Origin: Sinonovacula constricta
Taxonomy: Eukaryota > Mollusca > Bivalvia > Cardiida > Solecurtidae
NCBI GenBank assembly: GCA_007844125.1
Contig: CM017558.1
Coordinates: 44,854,460 to 44,918,459 of the forward strand
Length of the DNA: 64,000 nucleotides
Direction of reading: 5' to 3'
Below the pieces are notes generated by a model, which was not told the DNA's origin, did not search any database, and worked only from the letters and a program-made list of their open reading frames with translations. Positions within the stretch are counted from its first letter, which is position 1. The number at the start of each line of letters is the position of its first letter. The translations under genes were made by a program, and so were the position numbers. Below are positions 1 to 10,199 of the stretch, piece after piece.

Positions 1-2
1 AT

Positions 3-143
3 GATGATGATAATGGAGAGGAAGATGTGGAGAAGGAAGAAGATTCTAATGATTCTAGGGCGTCTTTCATGCCAGAAGATACGACAGATCTTTTTGTGCC
101 AACAGAACCCTTTTACAAGGATAATCAATTACCTGCAACTTAA
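3..143 (+). CDS. possible C-terminal exon of an unknown protein (partial)
   Basis: An open frame runs from the window edge to a TAA at 141-143 and gives 46 residues. The composition looks protein-like rather than like random AT-rich DNA. It starts with an acidic stretch (Asp/Glu-rich, beginning DDDNGEEDVEKEED) and ends in a mixed tail closing with KDNQLPAT. An acidic, low-complexity C-terminus is common in animal proteins, but I do not recognise a family. The upstream part lies outside the window, so neither splice acceptor nor start can be judged. The acidic start comes partly from a GAT repeat, so a chance frame remains possible. No canonical AATAAA follows closely; an ATTAAA lies near 729. 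If real, this is the 3' end of a plus-strand gene entering from the left. Confidence 0.38.
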   Translation, partial: DDDNGEEDVEKEEDSNDSRASFMPEDTTDLFVPTEPFYKDNQLPAT

Positions 144-774
144 GGAGCGAAGTCCGCTTTGGACATAATATTTGACTAAATACAGCATGTCACGACATTA
201 TATGGAACGGTCAGGTGACAAATTAATGTGAAAGTGACCCAGGCTAGACATTGCAATTGTCTCAGGTTTTCATTCAGAACCAATTTGCAAAGATAGTATT
301 AGACGCCGTACCAATCTTTACCAAATGGACATAGCGCAAAGAACCCCATGACCCGCACTTCATTCTTTAGTTACGTGGCTATAGTGGCTTAATCATAGTG
401 TTATATAACTGATTTTGTAAACATTTCTATCTGTCTCAGTGTTTATTATCATAAATATACAACAGGTTAATTGCATTCGTCAAAAGCAAGTAGCAAATGT
501 ATGTGTACATTTCATGTGACATATTTCTGTAATACGACATGTAATGATTTTCATTATTGTTTTGCTGTGCTCTGGTTAGTTGATTTATGTTTGTTTTACT
601 AATGTCAGAAAAAAAAAGGTAAAGGTCATTCGTTAATGTAGTAATTTCCTTGTATAATTTACTCCATCTTCTAACCAAATAGTATATTTATTATTCTTTC
701 CGGAAAAAAAAATGGTATAGTTACAAAAAATATTAAATCTCCTTTTTATAAATATATACTTTTAAGTAGGTTTA
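144..774. other. AT-rich sequence with no recognised feature
   Basis: I see only short chance open frames here. If the edge exon is real, this would be its 3' untranslated or downstream DNA. Confidence 0.4.
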
Positions 775-1960
775 AAGGGTTAATATTACAATATAACAAA
801 ATACAAAGAACGAATATTACATTGTAATACAAATTTCATGTGTTTATTCTTAATAGATTTGCAAAATATATAAATTTACTCAGAATACTTAGTATTTTTG
901 GCGAGTTATTTGACATTTAGTCTATAAGCGTTTGAACCGTTGGCCAGGTGTAATAATAATATTTTTTTTTTTTAATCAAAGTTTTCTTAGTTGTGAATAT
1001 TTAGGACAAATAAGTAAAAAGTCGTTTCATTTTCAATATGTTTCAGATAACAATTTTGGCAATATCTTTAATTTCTTGGTAAATCATTTTGCCTTCCTTT
1101 TTCAATAGGTAGGTTGTATGAAGATAGTCTAAATTTTGTCAAGGCTATTCTAAATTTTGGAATTTAAACGATGTCCAAATACTTTTCTATTTCAAAGCTA
1201 TGTTTATAAAGACTGTAAGTTCTTAGACGTTCTGAATTATTTATGTTGCTATGCCAGCTTTGGCAGTTTATATCTGTAATCTTTTGTTTAATATATATAA
1301 CATTAGTATTATTTACTGTCTGGGTCTCCCAGATATGGGCTAAACCAGATTCTTCTAATATAAGTTAAATATGTGAAGTCTACTTGTTTCCATTGTAAGT
1401 ATTACCGTTATTTACATCTTCTTTTAGCATTTGATAAGTTTTGTATAGTATAGAGTTTAGGTTTGAATTAATATTTTTTTCCAGTATCTAATTAAGATTA
1501 TTTTTCTATGAATATACATTGGTACCCTTTTCGGTTCGCCATATATAGCTTCTAAATTCGTATTTAATTTTACGCCTAATATCTTCCTACAAAATGTGTG
1601 AGGTATATGTTTTATATTTGACTTATCTCTACCTAAATGCATTCCCCATATAAATGCATTCCCCATACTTCAGCACCATAGTTAAGATTGTTTCCTACTA
1701 GCGTGTAAAATAATTGTATCTTTTTATATATTGGAAGTTCTATTTGGTTAAACATTGTAAACAAATTATGAAGTTTAAATTACAAATTTTGATAAATCTG
1801 TTGTTGGGTTCTGTTCCAGTTTCCATGTTTGTACAACGTTATGCCCAAATATTTAGTTTTGTATTATTTAAGTTAAAATCATTATCTGTATGTCTGCCCT
1901 TCTCGAAAATCATTAAAGTAAAACACGTGACAGTAATTAGCTGCATCGACGAAGACAACA
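775..1960 (-). mobile_element. LINE retrotransposon 3' fragment (reverse-transcriptase C-terminal region), decayed
   Basis: On the minus strand, frames that switch several times spell the end of a non-LTR reverse transcriptase. In order they include KYLGITLYKHGNWN near 1820-1860, LNYGAEVWGMH near 1660-1690, FCRKILGVK near 1570-1590, a run ending in GLAHIW, FRLSS.NLPIEKGR near 1110-1135, and a degraded zinc-binding segment CQNC...KHIENE near 1030-1070. The frame closes with SKFIYFANLL and a TGA at 836-838. The post-catalytic order (YGxEVW, then CK.ILGV, then LPxEKGR with CxxC) is typical of LINE ORF2 tails. Several stops, frameshifts and a short direct duplication near 1640-1670 show it is dead. 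The catalytic palm is not visible, so the copy is 5' truncated, as LINE copies usually are. Confidence 0.8.
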
Positions 1961-2414
1961 GAACAAAGAATCTTATAAATTGTTCCAGAGGTAACTGTAT
2001 TAAGTATATTTTTCTTCAAATGCTCACACTCCAATTTTTGGCAGCTGGAAAAGGCAATTTGCCGAAATGTTAAGTGTGAGCGTATTTTAGAAAAGAAATA
2101 CAAAGAATATTATTTAGATACACTATTAACAATAGTTGCAATATACTATCAAATGTGTACAATATGTTTCCTCGATAAAAGCCTCGGCAACAAAACCGTT
2201 CGTTTATAGTGATAATTTTCAAATAAAACAGTTCACGCAATTACTAATTAATGGCATCATATGATAAAAGTGTTCAATTTTCCAACATGAAGGTAACTTT
2301 TCAAATTTTATTTAAAAAATAGAAATATAACACCAACTTAAACCAATGAAGCAAATTGTAGTATTGTGAAGCGATAATATATTACGAGATTAATACATAA
2401 CAATATCTCATACC
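1961..2414. other. AT-rich spacer between LINE relic and satellite
   Basis: The left part may still be badly decayed LINE sequence on the minus strand, but I cannot follow a family alignment beyond about 1960. No other feature is supported. Confidence 0.4.
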
Positions 2415-2828
2415 CTTTGAATTTACAGCGATTAGACTGGTCGATCGCTGGTCATGCGTGGATTAATATAAGTTGATATTGACTCGAGTATTTTCAGCGT
2501 TTAGACTGGTCGGGCGCTAGTCATGTGTGGGTCAATATATGGTGATATTGACTATAGAATTTTCAGCGCTTAGACTAGTCGAGCGCTGGTCATGGGTGGG
2601 TCAATATATGGTGATATTGACTACAGAATTTTTAGCGTTTAGACAGGTCGAGCGCTGGTCATGTGTGGATCAATATAAGGTGATATTGACTCGAGAATTT
2701 TCAGCGCTTAGACTAGTCGAGCGCTGGTCATGTGTGGGTCAATATATGGTGATATTGACTCGAGAATATTCAGCATTTAGACTGGTCGAGCGCTGGTCAT
2801 GTGTGGGGCAATATAAGGTGATATTGAC
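2415..2828. repeat. 69-bp tandem repeat, about six copies
   Basis: The marker 'gctggtcatg' or close variants recurs with the following TCAT at 2452, 2521, 2590, 2659, 2728 and 2797, exactly 69 bp each time. Each unit holds two inverted repeats: TCAATAT...ATATTGA with a 6-base loop, and CAGCGC...GCGCTG with a 13-base loop. Because 69 is divisible by three, a plus-strand frame stays open through five copies (2527-2865), but this is a consequence of periodicity and not evidence for a gene. The array stops in mid-unit at 2828 and continues at 6131 after the transposon. Confidence 0.95.
2821..2828. repeat. left target-site duplication of the DNA transposon (ATATTGAC)
   Basis: The eight bases recur at 6131-6138 on the other side of the element. 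In uninterrupted satellite units this octamer occurs once and is followed by TCGAG, which is what follows the right copy. Confidence 0.8.
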
Positions 2829-2955
2829 TAGGGTGGTCCCTATTTTGCGACTTTTGATTTTTTAGTTTCTTACCCTCTAATTGTGTTCCATTATGTAAAA
2901 AAACATATTTGGCCAAATTAAACAATATTTAGAGGTAGCTAAATGACATTGAAAT
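2829..2955. repeat. left terminal inverted repeat of the DNA transposon
   Basis: It shares blocks in the same order with the reverse complement of 5985-6130: GGTGG near the tip, CTACCC/TTACCC then CTCTAAT, GTTCCATT, a poly-A run, TTAAACAATAT, and TAGCTAAATGAC. Several small indels separate these blocks. Confidence 0.85.
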
Positions 2956-3441
2956 TTTAGGTTTTCTTGTTTTTAGTTGAAAAAATCAGGATATTATTAT
3001 GTGAAGCTTCAGTGGTTTAGATTTTGTTCATATTACAAACTGCTTGCAGAATTGACATTTCCTACAACTTGAATAACACACATTGTTATTTTTCAATTAT
3101 GGTTTGATGACAGACAATGAGAGAGCTCAAGTTACAAACACCACCAGTTCCAATGGTGACTCAGAACAGAATAGCAGCAGAGCACTGAAAGCAAAGATTC
3201 TTTAATCAACTATAAAACATTTATCAGTGTGAACAAATTAAAAATGATTTAAAATTATGGCACAATGATGATTTGTGAATGATCAGGAAAGGAATGTGGA
3301 TCCTAAGCTGATGCTTACCAAGCAAGTATAATGTAATTTACTTCTTTATGTCTTGTAAACACTTTTTTGGCAAGTTAACTTAAATGTTGAACAAAACAGT
3401 ATATTAAAAGTTTCAGATAACACTATTTTGATAATGATTAT

Positions 3442-3442
<1 letters not shown>

Positions 3443-3506
<64 letters not shown>

Positions 3507-3507
3507 T
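3443..3507. repeat. (TAA)n microsatellite
   Basis: About 20 nearly perfect TAA triplets sit inside the transposon, upstream of the transposase start. Slippage here could differ between copies of the element. Confidence 0.95.
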
Positions 3508-3597
3508 AATGATAATAATACACACAATTAAATGTCAATAAAATATTCAGAATGAAGAACTTTTATCTGTAATGTACATTACTTTCAGATATAAACA

Positions 3598-5866
3598 ATG
3601 GCAAAGGCAACAAGATCCAAAACTAAGTTGTATCTTCTTGGAGAACCAGTAACCGTTTTAACGGGCAGCAAGCTACCATCATTGCGTTTGACTCTTGGAC
3701 TGTTTCTACATCACCATATTGAACTAAAACAAACAATTAGACAATCATCAGCAGTTACTATTACAGAAATAGCAAAGTTTTGGTTGAAAGCTAGACTTCC
3801 AATAAAGGATCATCAGAACTGTCAAACTAAGCTTGAGAAAGTGTTTGAAGAGTGGAAACTTTAAAAGAAAAACAAAGGTCGAACCAATTCACCAAATCAA
3901 CTTGCAAAAGAGACAGACTTTGTTTCCAAGCTTGATGATCTTTTTGATGTTGCTCATACCAACGCTCTTACCAGTCCATCAGTATTACAAGAAGATAAGG
4001 ATTTTTTGCTGGCCCAGCGTGAAAAAAGAAGAAGAGGATCAATGGTTGGAGTAGATCAAGCGCTAGATGATAAGGAGAAAAGGGCAACACAAAGAAAAAT
4101 AGGAATGCAGACAAGAAGACGCAAAATGGAAGATAGTCAGCAAGCAAGTTGTTCAACAGCTGAGCTTATTTCTTCAAGTTCTGATACAACAGATACCAGG
4201 TCAGCAGAAGACGGTGACAAATTAGATGAAAAATGTGTAGGGACTGTTGGGGGTGATGTTACTCGTGGAGTTTAAAGAAAACGAAGGCGAAAAAGTGTTA
4301 TTACACAAGAACTTGCAATGACTCTAGATCGTACTAAAGTATCAGACCGACAGGCTACAATGATCATTACTGAAACAGCAGAAAGCTTGGGCCAAAATGT
4401 TAATGAACTTGCTATTAACAGATCCACACTAAGAAGAAACAGATCCGAATTCCGACAAAAGAGATCTGCAGTAATAAAAGAAAGATTATAGAGTAATGTT
4501 CCTCTTGTAGTTCTTGGGATGGAAAGCTTATAAAAGATTTGACTGGAAAGGAAAAGGTTGGCCGCCTCCCAGTGTTAGTGACAGGAAAAAATGTTTCACA
4601 ACTACTGACAGTTGCTAAGCTTGAATCTGGGACTGGTGCAGCCCAGGCTGCTGCTGTCTTTGAGGCAATTAAAGACTGGGAAATTGGTAACAGGGTTCAA
4701 GCCATGTGTTTCGACACCACTAGCTCCAACACTGGTAGACTTGCTGGTGCCTGTATTCTTCTAGAACAAAAGCTTAGGAAAGAGCTTTTGTCGCTGGCTT
4801 GTAGGCATCACATTATGGAACTTGTCATAGGAGCAGTGTTCCAAGTGTGCATGGGGAGCTCATCTTCGCCAGAAGTTCCTCTTTTCAAACGCTTCCAGGA
4901 ACACTGGACATCAGTTGACACAAACAAGTATGAACCAGGCATTGCAAATTCTGATGTGGCAAGTCTTGTGGAAGACATACGACAAAGCACCATACATTAT
5001 GCCAGCACGTATCTTGAACAGAAGCTGCCAAGGAACGACTATAAAGAATTCCTGGAACTTGTGATCGTGTTTCTTGGTTCAGCTCCTGCACGTGAAGTGT
5101 CATTCATGTCACCAGGTGCAATGCACCATACACGTTTGATGTCCAAGGTTATATACAGTCTCAAAATCTGGATGTTCAAGGCTCAGTTCAAGCTTATAAG
5201 AACGAGGATTGCGTGACGTGTGTGTGTTTGTTGTTCGTGTCTACTTGAAAGCGTGGTTCTCATCACCTCAGGCAGTATGTGCTCCTTCTAATGACTTACA
5301 ATTATTGAAGTCACTTCTTGAGTACAAATCAATTCATGAAAACATCTCGAAGGCAACAGCACAGAAATTATCCAACCACTTATGGTACCTGTCTCCAGAA
5401 CTTGTCGGCCTGGCGTTTTTTGATTGTTATGTCAGCTCTGCAACAAAACGAAGTATGATTGAGGCGTTAAAGATGGACGATGACCAAGATGAACAACATG
5501 AGCATTCCAAGAAAGCATCAGTTGATCTTAAATCACTCCCAGGCAACAACCTACAGGACTTTGTTACCCCAAGGTCTATGAAACTGTTTCAAATGATGGA
5601 TATTTCTCGATGATGATCCAGATGCGTGGCATGATAGAGACGATTACAAACAAGCAAGAGAAGCACTGGAGTCTCTAAGAGTTGTAAATGATCAAGCTGA
5701 GCGTGGTGTTGCTCTGATTCAGGAGAATAGTGGACTGTTAACCAAAGTTGAAACTCAACTGCAGTTCCTACTGCAAGTCGTTGAGGAACACCGGAGATTA
5801 TATCCGGATAGAAGGAAACAAACACTTACTAATGTGCCCTATAATTCTTTGTTAAGTTTTGGTTGA
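3598..5866 (+). pseudogene. DDE transposase (hAT-like), disrupted
   Basis: The proposed start ATG at 3598 gives a continuous family-like protein through four frame segments. Frame 1 runs 3598-4500 with in-frame stops TAA 3862, TAA 4273 and TAG 4489. Frame 3 resumes at about 4515 with WDGKLIKDLTGKEK and runs to 5216. Frame 1 then covers about 5220-5610, and frame 2 runs 5603-5866. Without the breaks this would be about 750 residues. The first third is Lys/Arg-rich (QREKRRRG, KRRRKS), fitting DNA binding. The core has a candidate first Asp in WDGK (codon at 4518), a second in CFDTTSSNTG (codon at 4713), and CRHHIMEL (Cys codon at 4800), like the C-x2-H of hAT-type RNase-H folds. The C-terminus has FLLQVVEEHRRLYP. 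Proteins of this pattern occur in many invertebrates, usually unannotated (recollection, not a search). At least three stops and three frameshifts make it a pseudogene. Confidence 0.85.
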
Positions 5867-5984
5867 AACCTTTAGACTAAAGTATTGTAAACTGTTTGAA
5901 CAAAAAGTGATGTACAGTTGAAAATAAATTATATATATATAAAATACAGACATTTTGTTGACTTTTTAACTATTTTTCTGATTT

Positions 5985-6130
5985 TTAAGGTCATTTAGCT
6001 ACTTCTAAATATTAAAATATATTGTTTAAACTTTCCACAAAGTGTTTTTTTTATCAAATGGAACCATTAGAGGGGTAGGACTTTTAAATATATTGGTTTT
6101 TGAAAAATCACCATTTTAAGAGCCACCATA
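5985..6130. repeat. right terminal inverted repeat of the DNA transposon
   Basis: Partner of the repeat at 2829-2955 in opposite orientation, ending GAGCCACCATA. It is somewhat longer because of internal insertions near 6010-6030 and 6075-6095. Confidence 0.85.
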
Positions 6131-6155
6131 ATATTGACTCGAGGATATTTTCACG
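6131..6155. repeat. resumed 69-bp satellite, including the right target-site duplication
   Basis: ATATTGACTCGAG plus a degenerate ATATTTTCA matches the satellite unit interrupted at 2828. The first eight bases are the duplicated target. Similarity is lost after about 6155. Confidence 0.8.
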
Positions 6156-6574
6156 TGAGCACAGAGAACAAAATACTGACTGTCTTGTTTCTCTTTGCGC
6201 TTACCATTGCTACATGTACAATAACATGGCGTCTGTTTGTGTGTCTGATGATGATTTGGTAACATAAACAAAAAATATTACTTAGAAAAGAACAAACAGT
6301 TAAAACTATATATTGTCTTTATTTGTATTTATATAATAGGCCGAGGAATAATCTGAAAATGGCATATAAAAAATCAAGTTGTTCCTATTGTACAATATCG
6401 CGTAAGGGACATTGGAGTAAGCTTAAGTTCCTTCACCTATATAGGGACCTATATAAGGTTCAACATTCAAACAATTACTGTTCAGATGGCTTTAAGTCAC
6501 TGTTTTATTGCAGTCTCAGCGACATGTTCAGTCACTGTGTAATTTAAAAGCGAAGTTCTTAAATGGAAAAGGGT
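6156..6574. other. spacer with a weak possible first exon near 6230
   Basis: At 6227 ACATGGCGTCTG opens a 13-codon frame (MASVCVSDDDLVT, stop) that could be cut by a poor donor GTAACA. The match is too weak to call an exon. The rest has only chance frames. Confidence 0.25.
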
Positions 6575-6865
6575 CCGGTACAAAAAGAATGCAGTACAGC
6601 GAACGATTTCGACGTCGGCTTGCAGATCGGGAGGTCGCGGGTTCAAGCCCCGGCCGGGTCAAACCAAAGACTTTAAAGTTGGTAGTAGTGGCTTCCCTCC
6701 TAACGCTCGGGGCTAAGGAAAAGAATTACGACTGACTCGTCGGTGTCGGTATAATGGACCGGCCGGGTTCAGTCCCTGGGCACCTCATAAGTGCCCCAGT
6801 GTTATATGACAGAAATGTCGCTGCACAGTATCGGCAAAAATGCCGGCAAATCTTAATCCCAGGTT
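6575..6865 (+). mobile_element. tRNA-derived SINE
   Basis: A tRNA-like head carries a polymerase III box-B match, GGTTCAAGCCC at about 6640, followed by CCGGCCGGGTCA. The body continues through ACCAAAGACTTTAAA, a CCTAACGCTC block and a TCGGTGTCGGTATAATGGAC block, ending near ATGCCGGCAAATC. The minus-strand SINE at 15838-16161 shares the ACCAAAG and GTGTCaGtATAATG blocks in the same order, so the two share a central domain. Box A is degenerate and no target duplication is clear, so the copy is old. Confidence 0.75.
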
Positions 6866-8639
6866 GTAACTATCACCACTAAATTTGCTTAAAATGCTTT
6901 GTGTTTATAAAAGTTATTATGGTCCTTGATTTTGTTAATCTTATATAAAACATTTCCATAAATTGCAGGATAACTTGTGTTTACATACTTCTATTATGCC
7001 TTTAAGAATTGCAAATATTACTGTGAAAGAAATTTAGAATTTTCTTCAATTTATAGAGCTCGAGAAGTGTGTTATAGTCTTTTGGAATCTTCAATTATTG
7101 TACATACTCGTACAAACCTAGTAATCTAGAATAAAATAAAACTCTCCGAAGTAGCCCGAACTAAATCAACTTTCAGTTAGGGATAATTTACAATACTAAA
7201 CTTGAAATCGTCTTTCTCGTCACAGATTTGCTTTTGAACATTGTAATCTCAGGTTTATGGAAATGCTGCGTTTAATGTTTAGGGAATGCTTTGTGTAATG
7301 TAATTTGTTCTGGGGGTAAATCCGTTGGCTTATTGAAGCACACAAAGGATTATATGTAATAATAATTCCATCAAAAAGTATAACGTTGAAATAAATGCTT
7401 AAAGCATTTAACTTTCTGCAGAAGAGGAATTGGGTAAACGTAAAGTCACGATCAAAATAGTATACAAGCAAATCTGCAGTCGGAGAAGCAACCATTATTG
7501 TCCATGTAAATACCTATCAGTTGTTTTAATAAAGTGTCACCACACTGTTACCAAGTGGGATAAATATAAAACTTCACAAACATCCATATAAATCTAAATC
7601 GTTTAATCTGTCGAAAATGCTCTGGGGACAAAGACATTACTTTTATTGCAGGCAATTTACTGCCGTTTCTCAAGAACAGGTGTTTATAAAGCGTCAACAC
7701 TTTATCATAATAAACTCTGGAGGAAAAGAAATGTCTCTAGGAATAGAGTGTGTACTGAACGCTCAATGAAATGGACATTTCAAGCCAAATGTTATGAATC
7801 AAGAAAAGAAATAACGGCTGACTTTTCTCTCCATAATTTGTCCAAGAAAGTTAACATCATGTTTGACTGAAGATTCTGGAGTAATGTGCTCTTGTGGGAC
7901 AAATCGTTCTTATAGAAGTATAATATTTCTTTTTTTCATAAAAAAATGCAAAACCTTAAACATCTAGTTAAAACAGGCTGAGCATGTTGATGTTGGAAAC
8001 ATATCTATCACAGCTCATACTTCTTGTTTTTGCCGAAAGCCGTTCTTGCGTGTGTACATTTGCATCACGGTCTCAAGTTGTCAAGGTGTGAACAAAGTAA
8101 AGAAAAAAAACACTCGAAAAAGTTATTCGCACCGCACACGACACTTTAAGACATGTTCTATGTATTTAGAGACATCTATAATAATATTGGGTCGCACCAC
8201 GCCATCTTCAATAAACTTTTGCATTTTCAGTTTGATATAACTCTTCATCGAGCTAGTGGGATTAATGGTATACCGTCATAGGCCACAAAGGTTTCATCAT
8301 ATAATGACTTCCAGAAAAGCCGTTGAGGCAGGAAATCGTTTATCTTGCGTGTTTTGCCACAAAGGATTTATCATACCATGATATTGTGCCGACAGACAAT
8401 TAATTTCAGGGTATGCAAGATAATAACATGTTGTGTCACAAACAGTTCATTCATCCTTGATACGTTGTCCGACAATACAAGGTTGCGCGTGTGCAGTAAT
8501 TAATATTCTCGATTCACTGTGTATCTAGATTTTAATGTCATATTAACACTGTTACAAACGCATCAATGTGAGGAGCTGAAATCACACATAAATAAATATT
8601 TTATTTTTGATAACTTTGAGGGTTAAAGGATAACTGAGG
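6866..8639. other. no gene recognised
   Basis: AT-rich sequence with only short chance frames. Around 8277-8480 a loose motif (cCACAAAGG.TT.ATCATA) recurs two or three times at 75-79 bp spacing and may be an old tandem repeat. Confidence 0.4.
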
Positions 8640-8800
8640 ACAATCCGTGTCCTAGTGGGCAGAGTCCTTACATCCAATTGTCTCTCATCGACCGGTCAAG
8701 GCGAAAATGTTAATGCGGAGAGATCTTACTGCTGACCTGCGGTGCGCCGGTGGTTCCACTCTCCATCAATTATATCTGGACATCGTTATATGACAGTAAT
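8640..8800 (+). mobile_element. degenerate SINE-like fragment
   Basis: The segment near 8731-8757 contains CTGACCTGCGGTGCGCCGG, which recurs with few changes at 50655 and, more diverged, inside the 52-bp minisatellite at 28775-29412. Upstream, TAGTGGGCAGAG resembles a box A and CGACCGGTCAAGG a worn box B. The element boundaries cannot be set. Confidence 0.45.
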
Positions 8801-9417
8801 CTCGTGTAAGTGTGGTGGATTTTATGTCACTTATAAACAAATCAACTGAACGTTATTCGTGTTTTGTCAATCCATGACAACTAACTTGTCCGGCGAAGAT
8901 CATTCGTATACTCATTATCCAAAGCAAAATATTAACAGTTACATGTATTTGATTTGTTGTGCTGTAAAATGAAGGTGATTTTTTCAGTGTCTATTGTCCT
9001 TTAAAGCAGCTATTTTTTAAGTAATTTTCGGTTTAACAATTTCGATATACAAGGAGTCCGTAGAAGCGGGTAATCATACTTGTATCAGTTTTGGACAAAA
9101 TTTTAGTAAGTAAAAACTTAAGTATTAACTTAGTATTAAGGGCCCAATTCAGAAGCATGATTTTGCATGCTATTTTATTACTAGAGATAAAAGCTAAATG
9201 AACTCACGCAGAGGTGTGATTCTTAAGCTATACACTTCTATTCATTACTAGGAATGTACATACCCAGTTTCGCGGACTGACGTTTCCAAGAAGGTATATA
9301 TTGGTGTTAATCTATTTGTTAAATTTCTCGGGGATCCTTGTGACTTGTCTAATGCTTTTCTCATATGGATATACATGATGTGTTACGCATATGACTTAAT
9401 CATACTTTCGTTTTCAT

Positions 9418-9463
9418 GATCACAACAATGTTACTTGTAACATTAATGGTACGTGTTGTGGTC
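9418..9463. other. nested inverted repeat (possible cruciform)
   Basis: An outer pair, GATCACAACA and TGTTGTGGTC, is complementary except at one position. It encloses a perfect inner hairpin ATGTTAC-TT-GTAACAT. Confidence 0.6.
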
Positions 9464-9864
9464 GTAAAGAAAGTCTACCTGTCCATGAGATCTATGTTGT
9501 CAATTAATTCATCCTATCAGAATCGCTTGATAAAATTTTCGTATTGACGTAAACTAGACATTGGTACATAAGCTATCAACTATCAACGATCTAATTATGG
9601 ACAGGCAATAACAACTCATTACACAACTCTCGGAATTTATTCCCCTTAACCGAAGACAAAGATGACAGAATTATTTCAAACGACGTGACCACGTTTTATT
9701 TCATAACGTCATTACTTAGTTCTTGGTATATGTCATCGCTCAGACCTATTTGTGTTATTGTTAACTATTCGTTTAGAAAATAAGAAGAGGTCCTATTTGA
9801 ATTACCACGGATATTGAAATGTCAGTACCAAATTGTGAATTAACTCAGGTGCAAGGATAAAGCT

Positions 9865-10000
9865 CTGTAAACCGATTCAAGCACCACAGTTAAACATTAA
9901 GCCGACCGACCGTTCCAATGTGGTAACAATTTGGATTAAGTTGCTTTGTTAAATGTCTCATAACCATGTCAATGTTTTTGCTGGTCACTTTTGCTCTTTA
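9865..10000 (-). repeat. stem-loop repeat family copy (partial)
   Basis: It carries TTCAAGCACC, CCGACCGACCGTTCCAA and GGTAAC in the order of the minus-strand consensus of the copies at 40529-40858 and 55800-56040, but is diverged through the stem-loop. Confidence 0.6.
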
Positions 10001-10161
10001 CTGGTACTGGATTTCTTAGTGTTGTGTTGTTTTTCAACTAAGATAAAATTGTACTTTATAATTAACCGTTCTGAGGCATTGCAGTTTTCTAGTAATTTTC
10101 CGGAATCAATAAAATAAGCGAATTAAGGTAGATATGATACAAATGATGAAGGTATACTTAC

Positions 10162-10199
10162 GGTTCTTTTGCACCGCACTTCTTCTTATCGCCAGACAT
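10162..10199 (-). CDS. possible first coding exon of a small Lys/Cys-containing protein
   Basis: On the minus strand, an ATG at 10199 opens MSGDKKKCGAKE plus two bases (38 nt), immediately followed by GTAAGTATA, a strong animal splice donor at 10161-10156. The start context ATAAAGATGTC has purine at -3. A short leader lies upstream at 10200 onward. A frame at 10207-10482 on the same strand is then probably 5' untranslated DNA. Short Lys/Cys starts with an early intron occur in small metal-binding proteins, but 12 residues are not enough to name a family. I could not identify exon 2 at lower coordinates. Confidence 0.35.

Larger units (their letters stand above)
2829..6130 (+). mobile_element. 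hAT-like cut-and-paste DNA transposon, 3.3 kb, inactive
   Basis: The element interrupts a 69-bp satellite unit and is bracketed by the 8-bp duplication ATATTGAC. Its ends read TAGGGTGG on the left and, reverse complemented, TATGGTGG on the right. They belong to long imperfect terminal inverted repeats of roughly 125-145 bp. Inside, a TAA microsatellite precedes a broken transposase reading frame on the plus strand that ends about 260 bp before the right terminus. An 8-bp duplication, TAGGG-type terminus and a C-x2-H motif after the second acidic residue fit hAT-like elements. I cannot assign the family from memory with confidence. The internal stops and frameshifts show it cannot make its own transposase. 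Confidence 0.85.
8801..10161. other. no gene recognised; one hairpin and one repeat fragment
   Basis: Holds an inverted repeat at 9418-9463 and a stem-loop-family fragment at about 9865-10000, both listed elsewhere. Otherwise it looks like unique AT-rich DNA. It would be the first intron if the minus-strand exon at 10162-10199 is real. Confidence 0.4.

Noticed and set aside
1882..2103. Minus-strand 73-codon frame next to the LINE relic
   Set aside because: The LINE reading frame near 1890-1950 lies in other phases; this frame is not supported as a separate gene.
2527..2865. 112-codon frame with repeated VERWSCVGQY-like segments
   Set aside because: The 69-bp period is divisible by three, so a frame stays open by chance; it has no start context or conserved domain and runs into the transposon end.
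4808..5103. Minus-strand frames within the transposase
   Set aside because: They are antisense shadows of a recognisable plus-strand transposase.
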